Source of the DNA: Arcuatula senhousia | Taxonomy: Eukaryota; Mollusca; Bivalvia; Mytilida; Mytilidae | Reading direction: 5' to 3' | Length of the DNA stretch: 64,000 nt | Assembly: GCA_963971305.1 (NCBI GenBank) | Contig: OZ020317.1 | Span: 11,488,001 to 11,552,000 of the forward strand | Translations under genes and position numbers: made by a program | Shown here: positions 9,838 to 22,687 of the stretch, one piece after another | Numbering within the stretch: the stretch's first letter is position 1 | Layout: the number at the start of each line of letters is the position of its first letter | The notes under the pieces: model-generated | What the model was told of the DNA's origin: nothing | Database searches by the model: none | The model's input: only the letters and a program-made list of their open reading frames with translations

Positions 9838-11652
9838 TTTAGCTCACCTGGCCAAAGGCCATGTGAGCTATTGCCATCACTTGGCGTCCGTCGTCGTCGT
9901 CCGTCGTCGTCGTCCGTCGTCGTCGTCGTCGTTAACTTTTCTTCAAACTTCTTCTCCTCTGAAACGGCTGCACAGATTCAAACCAAATTTGGTCTGGTGG
10001 TACTTTAGGGTATCCCCCACAGAACTGATGTGGGGATTTTTGATTCGTCGAAAAACATGGCCGCCGTTTCTAAAAATAGACCAGGGGGGTCAGACTACTG
10101 TTTTTGGCTTGTAAATCAAAAAGTATAAGAGATAGATGAAATCTGATGCCACGCTACTGCTTCAGCATCAAAAGCTCTACAAAAGTCTCCATTGAGTCGA
10201 AGTTGTCAGATGACCCCTTATGGGAGTTACGGCCCCTTAAAGGTGAAAAATAGCATTTTTTCATGTTTTTGGCCTATAGAATGAAAACTATTGCAGCTAG
10301 AGAGAAGCTGTTGCTTGCTTAAATGTTCAGCTCATTTAGCTCTACAAAAGTCTCCATAAGGTCGAAGTTGTCAGATGACCCCTTATAGGGGTTATGGCCC
10401 CTTAAAGGCAAAAAATAGAGTTTTTGGCCTATAGAATGAAAACTATTGCAGATAGAGAAAAGCTGTTGCTTGCTTAAATGTTCAGCTCATTTAGCTCTAC
10501 ACAAGCCTCCATAGGGTCGAAGTTGTCAGATGACCCCTTATAGGGGTTACGGCCCCTTAAAGGCAAAAAATAGTGTTTTTGGCCTATAGAATGAAAACTG
10601 TTGCAGATAGAGAAAAGCTGTTGCTTGCTTAAATGTTCAGCTCATTTAGCTCTACAAAAGTCTCCATAGGGTCAAATTTGTCAGATGACCCCTTATAGGG
10701 GTTATGGCCCCTTAAAGGCAAAAAATAGAGTTTTTGGCCTATAGAATGAAAACTATTGCAGATAGAGAAAAGCTGTTGCTTGCTTAAATGTTCAGCTCAT
10801 TTAGCTCTACACAAGCCTCCATAGGGTCGAAGTTGTCAGATGACCCCTTATAGGGGTTACGGCCCCTTAAAGGCAAAAAATAGTGTTTTTGGCCTATAGA
10901 ATGAAAACTGTTGCAGATAGAGAAAAGCTGTTGCTTGCTTAAATGTTCAGCAAATTTAGCTCTACAAAAGTCTCCATAGGGTCAAATTTGTAAGATGACC
11001 CCTTATAGGCGTTATGGCCCCTTAAAGGCAAAAAATAGAGTTTTTGGCCTATAGAATGAAAACTATTGCAGATAGAGAAAAGCTGTTGCTTGCTTAAATG
11101 TTCAGCTCATTTAGCTCTACAAAAGTCTCCATATGGTCAAAGTTGTCAGATGACCCCTTATCGGGGTTACAGCCCCTTAAAGGCAAAAAATAGTGTTTTT
11201 GGCCTATGGAATGAAAACTATTCTTGCAGATAGAGAAAAGTTGTTGCTTGCTTAAATGTTCAGCTCATTTAGCTCTACAAAAGTCTCCATAGGGTCGAAG
11301 TTGTCAAATGACCCCTTATAGTGGTTACGGCCCCTTAAAGACAAAAAATAGTGTTTTTGGCCTAAAGAAAGAAAACTTTTGCAGATAGAGAAAAGATGTT
11401 GCTTGCTTAAATGTTCAGCTTAATTAGCTCTACAAAAGTCTTTTCAGGGTTGAAGTTGTCAGATGACCCCTTTAAGGGGTTATGGCCCTTTAAAGGTGAA
11501 AAATAGTGTTTTTTGCTTTGGAATGAAAACTATTGCAGATAGAGAAAAGCTTTTTATTGCTTAAACATTCAGCTCATTTATCTATACAAAAGTCTTCAAA
11601 GGGTTGACATTAAGACCAGGTGAGCGATTCAGGCTCCTGGGAGCCTCTTGTT
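9838..11652 (+). repeat. GTGAGC-ended interspersed repeat with ~155-bp internal tandem array
   Basis: Begins AGCTCACCTGGCC and ends CCAGGTGAGC plus an AGGCTCCTGGGAGCC palindrome, so the ends are partly inverted. It includes a (CGT)n tract at 9,890-9,930. Between ~10,170 and 11,580 a unit containing 'aaatgttcagctcatttagctctac' recurs about nine times at ~155-bp spacing. There is no coding capacity. This dispersed family also occurs at 1-82, 11,876-13,254 and 19,257-20,435. Confidence 0.8.
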
Positions 11653-11875
11653 TAACAACATTATGTAATTTATATACAGCTTGTTTCTGGAAAACTATAC
11701 AGGATAGTTATAAAGTTTTATATAGTTTAACACTCTATGGTCTGCTAAATGTGTGAACGTCACAGAGTTATAGCACCATTGTAATCGGGAGTTTTCCCCA
11801 TTTGAATGTTAACAAATTCAAGTGCCTCATTGAAAATGATAATTATCTCGCTTTGTTTTTATTATTAAACATTTC

Positions 11876-13254
11876 CATAGGAGCCCGAATCGCTAACCTG
11901 GTTCAAAGTTGTTTAACAAGAGCATCAAATTCTAAATCAATGAACGCATTAGTAAAGCTGTATACAGTACTCTAAAGGCTTCAGACAGCTTTTGCTTTTC
12001 TCTGCCTGCAATAGTTTTCACTATATACAAGAACAATATGTAGGTAAAAGCTATTAATAACTTTTACTTTATTTTCTAGTTTTAAAAGGCCATTCCCTCT
12101 TTAAAAAGGACTTTTGTCAAAAGTTACAACTTTGACAAAATGGAAACAATGTAGAGCTCAATGAGCTGCATCAGCTTTTCTGTACTTGCAATTACTTTTC
12201 ATTCTATGGGCAAAAAACACTATCATTTAAAGGGCCATTACCCCTTTAAAGGGTCATCTGACAACTTTACCCAATTAAGACTTTTGTAGAGCTCAATGAG
12301 CTGATCATTTAAGCAAGAAATAGCTTTCTCTATCTGCATTACTTTTCATTCATGGTCAAAACACAATTTTTGCGTTTAAAGGGCCATAACCTCTTTAAGG
12401 GGCCATCTGACAACTTTGACCCAATTGACACTTTTGTAAAGCTCAATGAGCTGAGCATTTAAGCAAGCAACAGCTTTCTCTATCTGCGATACTATTCATT
12501 CTAGGGGCAAAAACACTATTTTTCGCATTTAAAGGGCCATAACCCCTTCAAGGGTTCATCTCAAAACTTCGACTCAATATAAACTTTTGGAGAGCTTAAT
12601 GAGCTGATCATTTACCCAAGCAACAGCTTTTCACTATCTGCAATTCTTTTCATTCTATAAGCCAATTTGTAATTCATTTTCAACAAAAATCTTACATAGA
12701 ATAGAAAATAGTGAGATGTGGAATAAGTGAACGCGACACAGCCCACAATCAAACGGCATTTTAGAAAAACCACAACGGACAACCGCCAGCAGCCTTCAAC
12801 GAGTTTTCGGTCAGAAAAAGACCTAAGTTCACAGAGTCACTGGAGCGTAAAAATGGGGGTCAGGGTCACATGGCATGGTGACATTTTTGTGATGGTTAAA
12901 TGGAATTCTGTCACCTGTCACATGACCTTGACCTTAACTTTTCTGAAGGCCCAGCTAGACCTTCAATGAGTTCTGTGATGGTGCGGACAGGCGAGACATA
13001 CTTTTGTGTCAACTCTTATTTAAATATAAGCCAAAAACTGTACTCAGACCCCCATGTTCTATTTGTAGCCATGACAGCCATGTTTTTGTCGAATCGAAAA
13101 TCCCTACATCAGGTCTGTGGAAGATACCCTAAAGTACCACCAGACCAAATTTGGTTTGAATCCCTGCGGCCGTTTCAGAGGAGAAGAAGTTTGAAGAAAA
13201 GTTAACGACGACGACGACGGACGCCAAGTGATGGCAATAGCTCACATGGACCTT
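11876..13254 (-). repeat. GTGAGC-ended repeat, inverted copy
   Basis: Same family as 9,838-11,652 in the opposite orientation. It starts with GGAGCCCGAATCGCTAACCTGG and ends near GATGGCAATAGCTCAC, with diverged units containing 'agctcaatgagctgatcatttaagcaag'. The two copies form a loose inverted pair with a ~220-bp spacer. Confidence 0.7.
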
Positions 13255-13344
13255 CACATGGACATAAAAACTCACTGACTATCAAGATTGTCCATGATAT
13301 ATAGTATAAATATATTGTATGTCTTTTCTACCCGAATCAATTTA

Positions 13345-13571
13345 GGCCAAACAAAAAAGTATGTGTGTTTACTGTCACATGCTGAAAAAAATTAGGGTCG
13401 GTAGGTAGGAAATTATTTTTTTTTATAATTTTTTTTTACCTTGAGTCTATGGGGGCAGCTTTGTGACTTTAATAGTGCTTAATGGAAAATGCTCAAAAAA
13501 ACTTTAGGGTAGGGGGGTAAAAATTAGGTAGGGTAGGGTGACAGTAAACTCACCTCCTTTTTTTTTTGGCC
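13345..13571. mobile_element. MITE with TTA target duplication
   Basis: 227 bp with ~35-bp imperfect inverted ends (GGCCAAACAAAAAAG... and the complement of ...CTTTTTTTTTTGGCC, both reaching GTTTACTGTCAC), flanked by TTA at 13,342-13,344 and 13,572-13,574. The size and TTA duplication suggest a PIF/Harbinger-type MITE. Confidence 0.65.
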
Positions 13572-13574
13572 TTA

Positions 13575-15783
13575 TAAGAACCTTCATTTTGTATTTAGTA
13601 GTCTATATGTCTTAATTCATTTAATAAACTTACATGCTAATAATTTATATAAACATCAAAATTAGGTTGAACTTGGTAATCATTGATTACTTTTATTTGA
13701 TTATTTTCAAAGCTTTTGCAATATAAATTTATTTACATATCGTTTCAGAAACTAAGTCAGAAAAAAAAGAAAAAAATCAAAAGCAGTAGAGGACATTGCT
13801 CAACAGTACAAGGACAGTAAAGTGCAACTCAGGTACAAAGAATTTTTTCATTTATTTCATATTTTCTCGATTTGGCATGATTGGGGCTCATAGTACTTCT
13901 AGTTTGCCTTTTTGTGGAATATTGCTCTATAATGTTCTATTAAAAGCTCTATGTTTGAGCCCAAATCCGCTTGGCCTCGTTTGAGGGAGCGAAACGTGCA
14001 CTCAAAACCCTGAATTGGGAGGATGCTTGAAGGCATGAACATGCTGTCCTTATAAAAGTGTTGGTGAAATATTATAAATAAGTGTACTACCGGTTAAAGA
14101 AGTTTTGATACTTATTGTTTTTGTCCCGTTTTTTTATTATTATTAGGTCGCCCAAAACAAAGTTTGGGGACTTATTGTTTTTGCTTCGTTTCTTTTTCTT
14201 CTTTTTTAATTACCTTGTATGCCCCACCTACTTTGTCGCGGGATATATAGTTTTTTTGTCTATTTGTTCGTCCGTCACACTATCCAGCGCTAATCTTGAC
14301 GAAAAAAGAGACGTTAACTATGCCATGTTAAAATGGCTACCAATTTACTACACTCACCCTTCAAAAACGTCAATTTGTTGTATTTCTATGAAATTTGTTA
14401 TTAAGGCATGCATATTTTGATTCACTGACCTGAATGAAATACTAATCAAAGCAATTTAGAGTGACTTCTGTGTTGACATCCAAACACAAACATAAATATT
14501 TACAATTCTTCTTCTTCTTTCTTGCGCCGCTAACTTTGTCAGGTTCACTTTGGTACTTTATACATTTGGATTCAAATTTTGCACAATGATAGTACCAGTA
14601 CCCCATGAGAAGGTGCTTTTCCCGATTTTTCATGGATAGTGGTCATCCAGCAACGCCCTCCTAATACCATAAAAATTGATATTTTTTAATAGTTCAAAAA
14701 TAGTTCACAATACCACCATATAACGATATATTTTGTATTACTCGTTATGGAAGACCAATGGGTCCCTTGGGGAAACGCCCTTTCCCCTAAAATTACAAAA
14801 TTTGTATTTATTTGAAAAACCATTCATAACCCCACTTTAGAACAATATATATTGTTACTCCTTATGGAAATACTAATTATTTGACATGGAAAGAAGAGGG
14901 TAGACTGGTTTAGCTTTGTCTGTCTGTCCATCTGCAACATAATTGTCGTAACCTTTACTCAGCAACAGTTACTCCTAGCCTTTTAAAATTTTATATGTGA
15001 CTTTATTATGAGGATTACTTAACTATCGCAAGTATCAATTTCTGGATTGTTGAATCACTACTTACTGCATGTTTACCGACTTAGTGCATTTAAAGACAAA
15101 TCCCACTATTCAAATCTGACGTTAGGAAATTCTTGAAAACTTGTACATAGCATCTTGAATATTGGAGAATTGAAATAAGCTAATAAAAATCATATGTCAC
15201 CGTGCTTAATTTAAAGATATATCAACATAAAATATCGGGAATTTACTGAGTGAGCAGTAGCTCACACATTTCTTATTTAATTTAGGCCTTACACCTATGG
15301 TTACTTTATACCATATGCATTTTGCTGAATAAGTATGAGTTTGTTTCTAAAATACGAATTATCATTTGAATATAGAGACTTTCTAGCTTTTCTAGCTTTG
15401 TCCCACCTCAAAGGCATCTGGGTTAAGGCCTAACTGACTTCAACTTCCTGATAAGGCAGGGGGCATCTATGCCCCATGGACAAATCATTTCTTTATTTTA
15501 TATTAAATTTTATGAATAAAAAAGATGCACAAAAATGTATTAGAAACTCTTTAACTGTAAAGGCTGATTAGAAACAACATTTTTTATAGGAAGTTGATGT
15601 CTTGATATACATGATCAAATAAATCAGTATCTACATAATTTCATATTAATGATGACAGATCAAAGTTACTAAAAAAAATGTCAAGATTTCGGATGATTCT
15701 TTAAAGATGGTAAACATCTTTGTCATTCATCAAGTTAAAAGCCCATGCACAATGACAATTGAGGAGAATTTCAGTCCATGTTT
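13575..15783. other. AT-rich, no gene; old repeat remnants
   Basis: No supported gene. 'acttattgtttttg' recurs at 14,110 and 14,170. The block at 14,150-15,060 (CGCCCAAAACAAAGTTTGGGG, CCGTCACACT) looks like an old dispersed repeat. Open frames at 13,796, 14,115 and 14,442(-) have no domain. Confidence 0.5.
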
Positions 15784-16150
15784 CTGTTTTCATACTTCAG
15801 ACTTCTGATTACACATTTCATACTTCAGACTTCTTCTGATTTCATACTTCAGATTTCTGATTTCATACTTCAGATTTCTGATTTCAGATTTCTGATTTCA
15901 TACTTAGATTTCTGATTTCATACTTAGATTTCTGATTTCAGATTTCTGATTTCATACTTCAGATTTCTGATTTCATACTTCAGGCTTCTGATTTCATACT
16001 TCAGACTTCTGATTTCATATTTCATACTTCATACTTCTGATTTCATACTTCAGGCTTCTGATTTCATACTTCAGACTTCTGTTTACATATTTCATACTTC
16101 AGATTTCATATTTCATACTTCATACTTCTGATTACATGCTTCAGACTTCA
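15784..16150. repeat. Simple-sequence array TTCAGACTTCTGATTTCATAC
   Basis: About 370 bp of degenerate ~20-bp units alternating 'ttctgatttcatac' and 'ttcagac'. It is related to the repeats inside the nested-element TIRs (8,455-8,560 and 22,745-22,880). Confidence 0.8.
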
Positions 16151-16997
16151 TTGAGGATTTTTAAATTACTGTTGGTTGCTGGAGTTGTATAGTGTACATT
16201 TATTCCACATTAAGTTCCGAATCCCATTTTTATACCCCCGCTTTGAAGAAGAGGAGGGTTTACTGTTTAACCTCTGTTCGTCTGTGCATCTGTTCGAAAT
16301 GAAATTTTAATCGCAGTTTTCTAAACAACTATTTGGCATAGGAGTCTGATAATTTGAATATAGCTTTATCCTATAGTGCATATGGTGTATAACAATTTTA
16401 TGCCCGTAGATCATCTACTTCCTGTTTACCAAATATACTTACTTTTTTTTACACTGGATGTATACTAGTACAATGAATTGAAAATTTACCTCACAGTATT
16501 CCAAGCAACTACTTGACATAGATCTGACATTTTGCTGTCTGCATATAGCTTTATCCTTATAGTACCACGTTTTTTGTTCCATTTAACTAGTTGACATTGG
16601 CTTTCTTGTGGAAACAAGACGTGTTTAAGGTCCATCTTAAAAGTTTAAGATCATTGTGTGACTCTTTTGTCCTCTTCCTTTCCTAAAATCTGGAGACTGG
16701 AATTCAGCTTTACATCATCCCATCCATCCATCACAAATTGGTTTCAATGTTTTACTAAGTTATCATGAAGTTGACTGTGGTATAAGTAAGTGTAAAAACA
16801 AAAATATTATATTGAGTGTCCATTAACATAATGACCACTATTAGGGTACATATTTTCCCGTCAGTGTGTCTATGTGTGCAACTGAAGTCACAAAATTATG
16901 CAGCTTTCTAAAATAAAGGCTTCAGTGATGAAAACAATGGAATCAAGCTCGTGCAATATAAAATTCTACTTGGGACAATATATATATAGATTTTTAC
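16151..16997. other. No gene; old interspersed repeat
   Basis: Starts with a 'tatacccccgctttgaagaag' segment of dispersed-repeat character and two related blocks (16,320 and 16,500) with 'agctttatcctatagt'. Nothing coding seen. Confidence 0.45.
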
Positions 16998-17116
16998 CCA
17001 GGGTTTTCCATATCAAGTCCCATATCATTCCGAGACTCCCATATTAGGTCGAGGCGTAAGCCGATACCTAATATGGGTCGAGGAATGATATAGGACCTGA
17101 TATGGAAAACCCTGTG
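16998..17116. repeat. Foldback (long hairpin) element
   Basis: Two ~55-nt arms, CAGGGTTTTCCATATCA... and its near-complement ending ...TGATATGGAAAACCCTG, separated by a few bases around 'aggcgtaagccg'. The whole can form one long hairpin. It resembles a small foldback/MITE; no clear target duplication is seen. Confidence 0.65.
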
Positions 17117-17186
17117 TCATAATCTTTTTATCATACATATACTATACTAATTATATACTGTGACCTCAAATTTTAAAATGAGGCTC

Positions 17187-17285
17187 TAGACCTTGATATG
17201 GCATATTTGCCCACTTTTGTGCACGCGAGGTCTTGATATGGCCATATTTGCCCACTTTTGTGCACGCGATGGTTTGATATGGCAA
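17187..17285. repeat. Tandem duplication (~43 bp) 'cttgatatggc..tgcacgcga'
   Basis: The phrase 'cttgatatggc(c)atatttgcccacttttgtgcacgcga' occurs twice in succession, followed by a third partial start (gtttgatatggc). Confidence 0.7.
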
Positions 17286-17298
17286 AAAAAGCCCCTTA

Positions 17299-17553
17299 GG
17301 GACCGACCATTTAACTTGAAGGGGGGGCCTTGGTTTTTTCCTAAAAAAATATTCTGAAAATTATTTTTGATGAAAAAAATATTTTGGCAGCTGAGGGTAA
17401 GTTAAAAAATATTCTGAAGAGGGATTTCTTCTATAAAATATAATGCTGATAATGAAAAAATATTCTGTCACGACGCCTTTTTTCCGCGCGGAAAAAAAAT
17501 TTCTGATCAAAACAAAAAATCAAGCCCCCCCTTCAAGTTAAATGGTCCGTCCC
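17299..17553. mobile_element. MITE, PIF/Harbinger-like (TTA target duplication)
   Basis: 255 bp with ~30-bp inverted ends (GGGACCGACCATTTAACTTG / CAAGTTAAATGGTCCGTCCC) and TTA at 17,296-17,298 and 17,554-17,556. The interior contains repeated 'aaaatattctga'. The ends resemble those of 3,881-4,129. No coding capacity. Confidence 0.75.
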
Positions 17554-17971
17554 TTATCAAGATATGGCTTGTAAATTTCCGTCTGTTACACACGGACAAA
17601 TTAAAATGTATCAAAGCTAAATGTATGATAAATAATTATATATTAGCCAATTAGGCGTACAAATGTTCGGTGATACTATATATAACTGAATACTTTTTTT
17701 ATTTGTAGAAACCAGCAAAAGTGTTGACTTAAAAGAAAGACAGTCCAGGTGAAAACCAATCCAAACAATTCATAAATTGAATGTAGGTTGGATTTAAAAT
17801 AAAAAACAAGTTAAATCTGCTGGAAATGGGGGAGGGATAAGATTTATAGAAATCAATAATATGGATGAAGTAACAGTGGAATATATACTAGTCATTGAAA
17901 AGGCAAAACAAATTTTTTCCACAGTGGAAAATCACTTAAAGGAGAACAGGATGACATGGAATTTAGATTTA

Positions 17972-18542
<571 letters not shown>

Positions 18543-18574
18543 TAGATTACTACTCAAATTTCTCTTGTATCTAG

Positions 18575-19256
18575 CGAAACACATACTCATACCTCAACTA
18601 TTGATGTAAATGCTAATATTGAGCCCTTGTCAACCAATGTCATGTCATTAAAATATTCCAAATCTGTCACTGATTTAAAACTAATGAGACTTATAAATGT
18701 TGCATGTACGCATAGCAAGCCACAAATAGAAATACCATATTGTGACTTCAATATAGCAACTGCACAAAATGTTTACCTTTTTAATACCAGAAAACTTTAA
18801 ACCAAATTTTGTGTCATTGAATTATTTAAGAGACCACAATATGGAAGTGAAACTTTGCACTAGTAGTTACAACTACAACTGACTACATGTATATATGTGT
18901 TTTTGCTTAACCTGTCAGGGTTTCTTTGCTTATAGTGGTTGTGTCAAATAAGCCAGTATTATTTTAGGTGTTTGTTTGTTTATATTTTGAAAAAAAAATT
19001 CCTGTGCAGATCCAGACATTAAAGATATATATAAAACTTAAAAATCTTCATATATTTATTTAAGCCAACAACCAAACAACAGCATCTTAGGTATCTGAAT
19101 AGAATCTATATGGCCCCGGATTTGTGGTTTACATCTTGCAACATGCATCTTGCACCCAAATGGTTGTAAGAATGATTTCATATCAAATGGATAAGTTTGA
19201 CAAAGGTCTACAACTAAATGGTAGTGATATTTTTTCAATGAATACATAATGAGTAT
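18575..19256. other. No confident gene
   Basis: Contains the downstream Thr/Ser-rich open stretch noted for the minisatellite (to ~18,800), then AT-rich DNA without recognisable structure. Confidence 0.4.
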
Positions 19257-20435
19257 ATAAACAAGAGGCTCACAGGAGCCTGAATCACTCACCTGATCAC
19301 TTATGCTATAGCCTCTAACCTAGTGTGCAACATGGTCTACATGTACTTGGCAACATTAAAGAATTTAGTTAGATTAGAAAACACTCTTTAGATCAAGAAT
19401 ACAAAGTTACAAAGCTTTCCATTTAAAAAAAATGCAAACAAGTTAAAATTGATTGAAAACACTTAAAAGGATGATCTGACAATTTTGACCCTGAAATCAT
19501 TTTTGTAGATCTAAATGAGCTGAACAATTTTGCAATGCTAACTTTTCCTCTAGCACTTACAGTTTGGTCAATTTTGATGATTAAGGGGAAATAACTCCTA
19601 TAAGGAGTCGTTCCACAACTTTGACTCAATGAAGAGTTTTGTACAGCTTTTGATGCTGAAGAGGGTAGGTTGCTTCGGATTTTCTGTATCTCTTATACTT
19701 TTTGAGCTATAAGCTAAAAACTATGGTCTGACCCCCCTGTTCAATTTTTAGTAACGGTGGCCATGTTGGTTGGTCAACGTTTACAACTTTCACAAACTTG
19801 GTAGAGGACATCCTAAATATCAAGTGTACAAAGTTTCAAAGCAATCCCACCAGTGGTTTCAGAGAGAAGATATTTAAAAATCAGTTAAAATTGATAGAAA
19901 AATCAGTTAAGGGGGATAACTCTTAAACGGTTGATCTGACAATTTTGACCCTGAAATCACTTCTGTAGATAGCAATAAGCTGAATAATTTTGCAATGCTA
20001 ATTTTTCCTCTAGCACTTACAGTTCTCAAGATATAAAGTCCAAAAAACTGTGTAAATCGTCAATTTTGACGATTAAGAGGAAATAACTCCTATGAGGAGT
20101 CGTCTCACAACTTTGACACAATGGAGGGTTTTGTACAGCTTTTGGTGCTGAAGAAGGAAGTTTGCTTCGGATTTTCTGTATCTCTTATACTTTTTGAGCT
20201 ATATAAGCTAAAAACTATGGTCTGACCCCCTGTTCTATTTTTAGTAACGGCGGCCATGTTGGTTTGTCAACGTTCACAAATTTCGCAAAATTGGTAGAGG
20301 GCATCCTAAAGATTAAGTGTACAAAGTTTCAAAGCAATCCCATCAGTGGTTTCAGAGAAAAAGAAGTTTGAAGAAAGTTAACGGACGGACGACGGACGCT
20401 TAACGATAACAATAGCTCACCTTGAGCTCAAAAGG
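19257..20435 (-). repeat. GTGAGC-ended interspersed repeat, third copy
   Basis: Starts ACAAGAGGCTCACAGGAGCC and ends AATAGCTCACCTTGAGCTC after an ACGGACGGACGACGGACG tract. Inside are two related ~500-bp halves (19,440 and 19,905), each with 'ctgacaattttgaccctgaaatca'. Same family and orientation as 11,876-13,254. Confidence 0.75.
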
Positions 20436-21183
20436 GCCTTTACAGGAATTAGGTTACCATGAACTATATTTTCTGCATAAGTGACTTAGGTTTAATTTTG
20501 AATAAGGTTAATCAGCAATTACAATTGGTGTTGGTTGGGGTATTTGGTTTGTGGATACATCTTGTATACAGGGTGTTAAGATACGCGAACAGGATGGGCA
20601 CACAGACCACAGGTTAAAGTTGTTTATCAGCTTACAATTTCCCATCCTATCATTTGCCAATTGCTTTAGGACACCGCGGACCGTTGGTGGTGGAATTAAT
20701 CAACGATCCCATGTGCCCAAAGTTTGAAATTGACTAATGAAACTATCAGATTTGTTAGCTGATTAACAAAATTAACCAGTACTATGTGTGTCCTCTCGGT
20801 TAGATGCTTGTCTTTAGTATACGGAATATAGTCACCTTGATCTAACACATGGATTGGTCTTGTGTAGTACAAGAGGGTTCATTTTGGCTACATTTTCCGC
20901 TTGAGCGACTTCGTCATAGATATTGCCTGTATGTCAATGGGAAGCAACATATAGGGATGACTTGACTTTTGTGTGTGTTGTCGTCACGACCATTACACTT
21001 GCTCATAATAATATTCTAAAATCACAGACTAGAAAGTTTGTATGCGAGGTCCCACATAATTACCCTTATCGATTTTAGGTCCGTCAGACATCTTCCCATT
21101 TCCTTTCAAGAAAAATTTGTGCAAATTGCAGCTCATGTATTATATATTCATGGTTTGTGTAGAGTATTAGACTTGATATATTT
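20436..21183. other. No gene; possibly 5'-truncated LINE body
   Basis: No open frame or motif recognised. It precedes the LINE tail at 21,184 and may be its decayed upstream part. Confidence 0.35.
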
Positions 21184-21606
21184 GTGTACATGCCACCAAG
21201 AAACACGGGAATTTCTAGTATAATTATGTGTTTAAGCCCATACTTATTTGTTACAAACTCCCAGGCCAGGAAATCTCTTACCAATTTTAGGATAAGCGCG
21301 CATGATCTGGCAATTGAACGTAGTCGATACAGAAATATTGATAAGGATAAAAGATTATGTAAACTATGCTCTAATGATGCTATAGAAGATGAATATCATT
21401 TTCTAACAAATTGCAAAGCTTATGATAAAGGAAGAACAACCCTTTTCGAACAAGTTAATAATTATTGTTTCAACTTCAAATATCTTAACAATGACATTAA
21501 ATTCATATGGCTGCTATCCTTTGAAGACAAGTTCATTTGTAATAAAGTATCCTCATTTATTCATAATAGCTTTGATATGAGAAAAACTAAATTAGATAAT
21601 AATTAA
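21184..21606 (+). pseudogene. LINE reverse-transcriptase C-terminal tail
   Basis: The open frame ends with a pattern typical of the far C-terminus of APE-type LINE ORF2 proteins: RISAHDLAIERSRY, a Cys-Cys-His-Cys knuckle (CKLCSNDAIEDEYHFLTNC) and a Tyr-rich tail. No RT palm is present, so this is a 5'-truncated copy, as expected after incomplete target-primed reverse transcription. An AATAAA lies downstream at ~21,740. Confidence 0.6.
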
Positions 21607-21869
21607 TGTGTTTATTTTCATTGATCACTTTTTTTTTCTTTGTTAAATATGTCTTTATCTTTTGTTTTAGCTATGTATGATGTTTTCAATTGTATTCATG
21701 TATGTAAATACATGCCCAGTGATGGGCCCATAATTGGTTTAATAAACTATTCTTTTTTACTTAAAACAATTTTGGTGTAGGTGATCAGCATACATCTGCT
21801 TCTATCTTTTTATGCCCCGCCTACGAAAATAGAAGGGCATATAGTGTTCGAATCCGTCCGTCCGTTCCA

Positions 21870-22330
21870 AAGCCATAAATTCCTAATTCCTGCTTAATGA
21901 AAATTGCCACATCAATCATATTTGTATAGTAGGTGCACCTAGTGATGCTTAATACAATGCATGCTTTGAATGCTGGATGTGAACTATATGTTCCGCATGG
22001 ATGAGCACTTACAAAAGAATGATTGAAATCCATTCCCGTTTACTGACAAGTGCCAAATAAACTATTTTGGTAGGTAGGTGCACCTAGTAATGCTTAGCAC
22101 AATGCATGCTTCAGATGCTGGCTTTGACTTATATTTTCTGCATGAATGACCACTTACAGAATAATGGTTAAAGTCTATTCCTGCTAACATGCAAGTACCA
22201 TAATTGACCAAAGTGGTATGGAAGGTGCATCTAGGGATGCTTTAAGCAAGATACATGGTTCAGATGCTGGTTGTGACCTGCTTTTTTCTGTATGAATGAA
22301 CACTTAAAACTTTGAAAATTTAAAGTCAAT
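21870..22330. repeat. ~146-bp tandem repeat, three diverged units
   Basis: 'aggtgcacctagtgatgctt' or close variants occur at 21,931, 22,076 and 22,222, each followed by 'gcatgcttt.gatgctgg' and a 'cattcccg/cctgc' tail. An upstream 'tatgccccgcctacgaaaatagaagggcatat' segment is common repeat material. Confidence 0.65.
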
Positions 22331-22640
22331 TCCTGCATAGTGACAATAATGCATAACGAGGTGAGCTTCGTAATTGATAGATTACCTAGCTCTGTTTGAC
22401 AAATATAAAGGAACAAGCACATTCTTTATTTCTCTTTGAGAACCTCGTTTTGAAAAAAAATATTGTACTATTAAGTTTCCTATCTGGGTTTCCATTGTTA
22501 ACCGCGGAGCGTCAAAAAATGGCACGAATCGTGTTACAAAAATATATATTTTTAAAAACGAAAGAATATGGAATATGTGCCAGAAAGACACGATCCACAT
22601 ATTGAAATGATTTTGATAATTGTACAACTGCAAAATTTCA

Positions 22641-22687
22641 CTGCGTGTGAAGCGCTTTTCTGGATTAACCTTCATCAGACACGCTAA
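22641..22687 (-). ncRNA. Hammerhead ribozyme, type I, short palindromic stem III
   Basis: On the minus strand: stem I (AGCGUGU / ACACGC), core CUGAUGA (22,678-22,672), a short stem II (GGUUAAUCC) with an A.A mismatch at its base, GAA, stem III as the self-complementary AAGCGCUU, then cytidine 17. Predicted cleavage is between 22,649 and 22,648. All strictly conserved core bases are present. A palindromic minimal stem III is typical of retroelement hammerheads thought to act as dimers. No second copy or RT is seen next to it. Confidence 0.65.

Noticed and set aside
9863..10114. Val/Arg-rich open frame
   Set aside because: Arises from the (CGT)n tract in an interspersed repeat.
12727..13205. 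Two overlapping open frames of 80 and 101 codons
   Set aside because: They lie in an inverted interspersed repeat and have no conserved domain.
21084..21284. Minus-strand frame over the LINE tail
   Set aside because: Shadow of the plus-strand LINE fragment, which has a recognisable Cys/His tail.
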